A stretch of DNA of 45,111 nucleotides from a virus: the IMG/VR virus record IMGVR_UViG_3300021379_000269, positions 1 through 45,111 of that record, one strand, 5' to 3'. Made by a program: the position numbers and the translations under genes. This document shows, piece by piece, positions 44,426-45,111 of the stretch. The notes beneath the pieces are model-generated. The model saw nothing but the letters and a program-made list of their open reading frames with translations. It did not search any database and was not told the origin of the DNA. How positions within the stretch are numbered: position 1 is the first letter of the stretch; each line of letters opens with the position of its first letter.

Positions 44426-45111
44426 TTATGCAGCCTCGGCATACTCAAGTGCCTTATCAAGGGCGTTGAGTTTTACCTTACGGTTTCGTCCATACCATGC
44501 AGACTGTAGGCGAGAGTCGTTCTCACGACCTTGCAAGTGGTCTGTCATGTGTGTGACTGAGTTAAATGCAGTCCACCATGAACCTTGTGCAAAGTTAGCG
44601 CCAGGTTGTGTATCCAAGTTTTCGTAAGCAATCTTTGCATTACGAGAAGTGAATGGAATCACATTGTCCACCTTTTCTTTCGCAGGCGCACCGAATACCT
44701 CATTGAAGTATTGGATTACATTGTCAGCAGTGTATCGTTTTGAACCAAGAAACTCTGCCATTGACTTGTATTGTTCCATCTTCTCACGAGCAATACCCAT
44801 CTGTTCTTTCACCATATCTGGGTCAAAAGCGGTTCGGTGATTTACCGTAACCATCTGGTCAGACTGTTTTGAAAGTGACAGTGTAAGAGTATTGTTACAT
44901 ACAACACGAATAGGTGTCATACGAATATTGATAGACTTACCAAACTGGTGAGGATTAGTAAACAGAAAGTAGTTATCTGTTACATCACCATTGAACAACT
45001 CAAAAGACTCTTTTGTCTTTGCAAGTGCCCAAACCATCTGTCCACCTTTAAGTGAACCAGCGGTATGCATTTCCATATCACCAGCAGTGACATAATCATT
45101 AAAAAACTCAA
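44426..45111 (-). CDS. DUF932-like protein, N-terminus cut by window edge
   Basis: At least 228 residues. The frame remains open to the right edge, and EFFNDYVTAGDMEMHTAGSL continues the family beginning, so the Met at 45076 is internal. The DUF932 pattern includes KGGQMVWALAKTKESFEL, IRVVCNNTLTLSLS, SWWTAFNSVTHMTDHLQG and a C-terminal LNALDKALEYA. DUF932 proteins occur in plasmids and phages, with no proven role. The terminator at 44393-44414 ends the gene. Confidence 0.85.
   Translation of the reverse strand, partial: EFFNDYVTAGDMEMHTAGSLKGGQMVWALAKTKESFELFNGDVTDNYFLFTNPHQFGKSINIRMTPIRVVCNNTLTLSLSKQSDQMVTVNHRTAFDPDMVKEQMGIAREKMEQYKSMAEFLGSKRYTADNVIQYFNEVFGAPAKEKVDNVIPFTSRNAKIAYENLDTQPGANFAQGSWWTAFNSVTHMTDHLQGRENDSRLQSAWYGRNRKVKLNALDKALEYAEAA

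Overview
The window is a stretch of a T4-like myovirus genome, most likely a marine one. Every protein gene and tRNA I can support lies on the minus strand. The T4 replication core is present: B-family polymerase gp43, clamp loader gp44/gp62, clamp gp45, helicase gp41, primase gp61, UvsX, RNase H and RegA. Around it sit genes typical of marine T4-like phages: ribosomal protein bS21, Hsp20, MazG, 2OG-Fe(II) oxygenases, a RimK-like ATP-grasp protein and class I ribonucleotide reductase. The sequence is AT-rich, genes are packed with ATGA or TAATG overlaps, and several tiny genes fill the remaining gaps. The host cannot be read from the sequence. The many near-perfect TTGACA-17-TATAAT promoters indicate a host with a sigma70-type RNA polymerase.

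Layout by coordinate (transcription runs right to left). 1-9.3 kb: early-type accessory operons, each behind a sigma70-like promoter, with a SprT-like metalloprotein, RNase H, a GH108 endolysin, a SleB-like hydrolase, bS21 and three tRNAs (Gly-TCC, Thr-TGT, Arg-TCT, all with encoded CCA). 9.4-15.4 kb: small proteins, a methyltransferase, a nuclease, NrdA, a glutaredoxin-NrdB fusion and primase. 15.4-17.6 kb: membrane and lysis-type genes, including an overlapping spanin pair. 17.6-28.9 kb: structural or capsid-associated genes, several with T4-like capsid-targeting N-termini. 29-41.9 kb: replication and recombination core mixed with protein-modifying enzymes. 42-45.1 kb: regulators, an unknown 342-residue protein, Hsp20 and a DUF932 protein truncated by the window edge.

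The most striking signal is a candidate small RNA at 2800-2900. It has its own promoter, a 14-bp hairpin and an intrinsic terminator. Its 24-nt loop carries two tandem CUCUCUCUCAA copies, complementary to a TTGAGAGAAAGAGG-like element in the 5' leaders of several nearby early transcripts. This suggests a phage-encoded trans-acting regulator of early-gene translation, working beside RegA.

Other notable patterns: several enzymes (ATP-grasp, ligase-like, nucleotidyltransferase, HAD) begin with a capsid-targeting-like peptide ending in (I/L)xE, and the largest of these proteins have further LxE sites between domains. Regulatory signals are compressed: stop codons lie inside -35 boxes, -35 boxes lie in terminator loops, and one sigma70 -10 box is fused to a T4-type late box. 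Functions are assigned by motif reading only; no database search was run.
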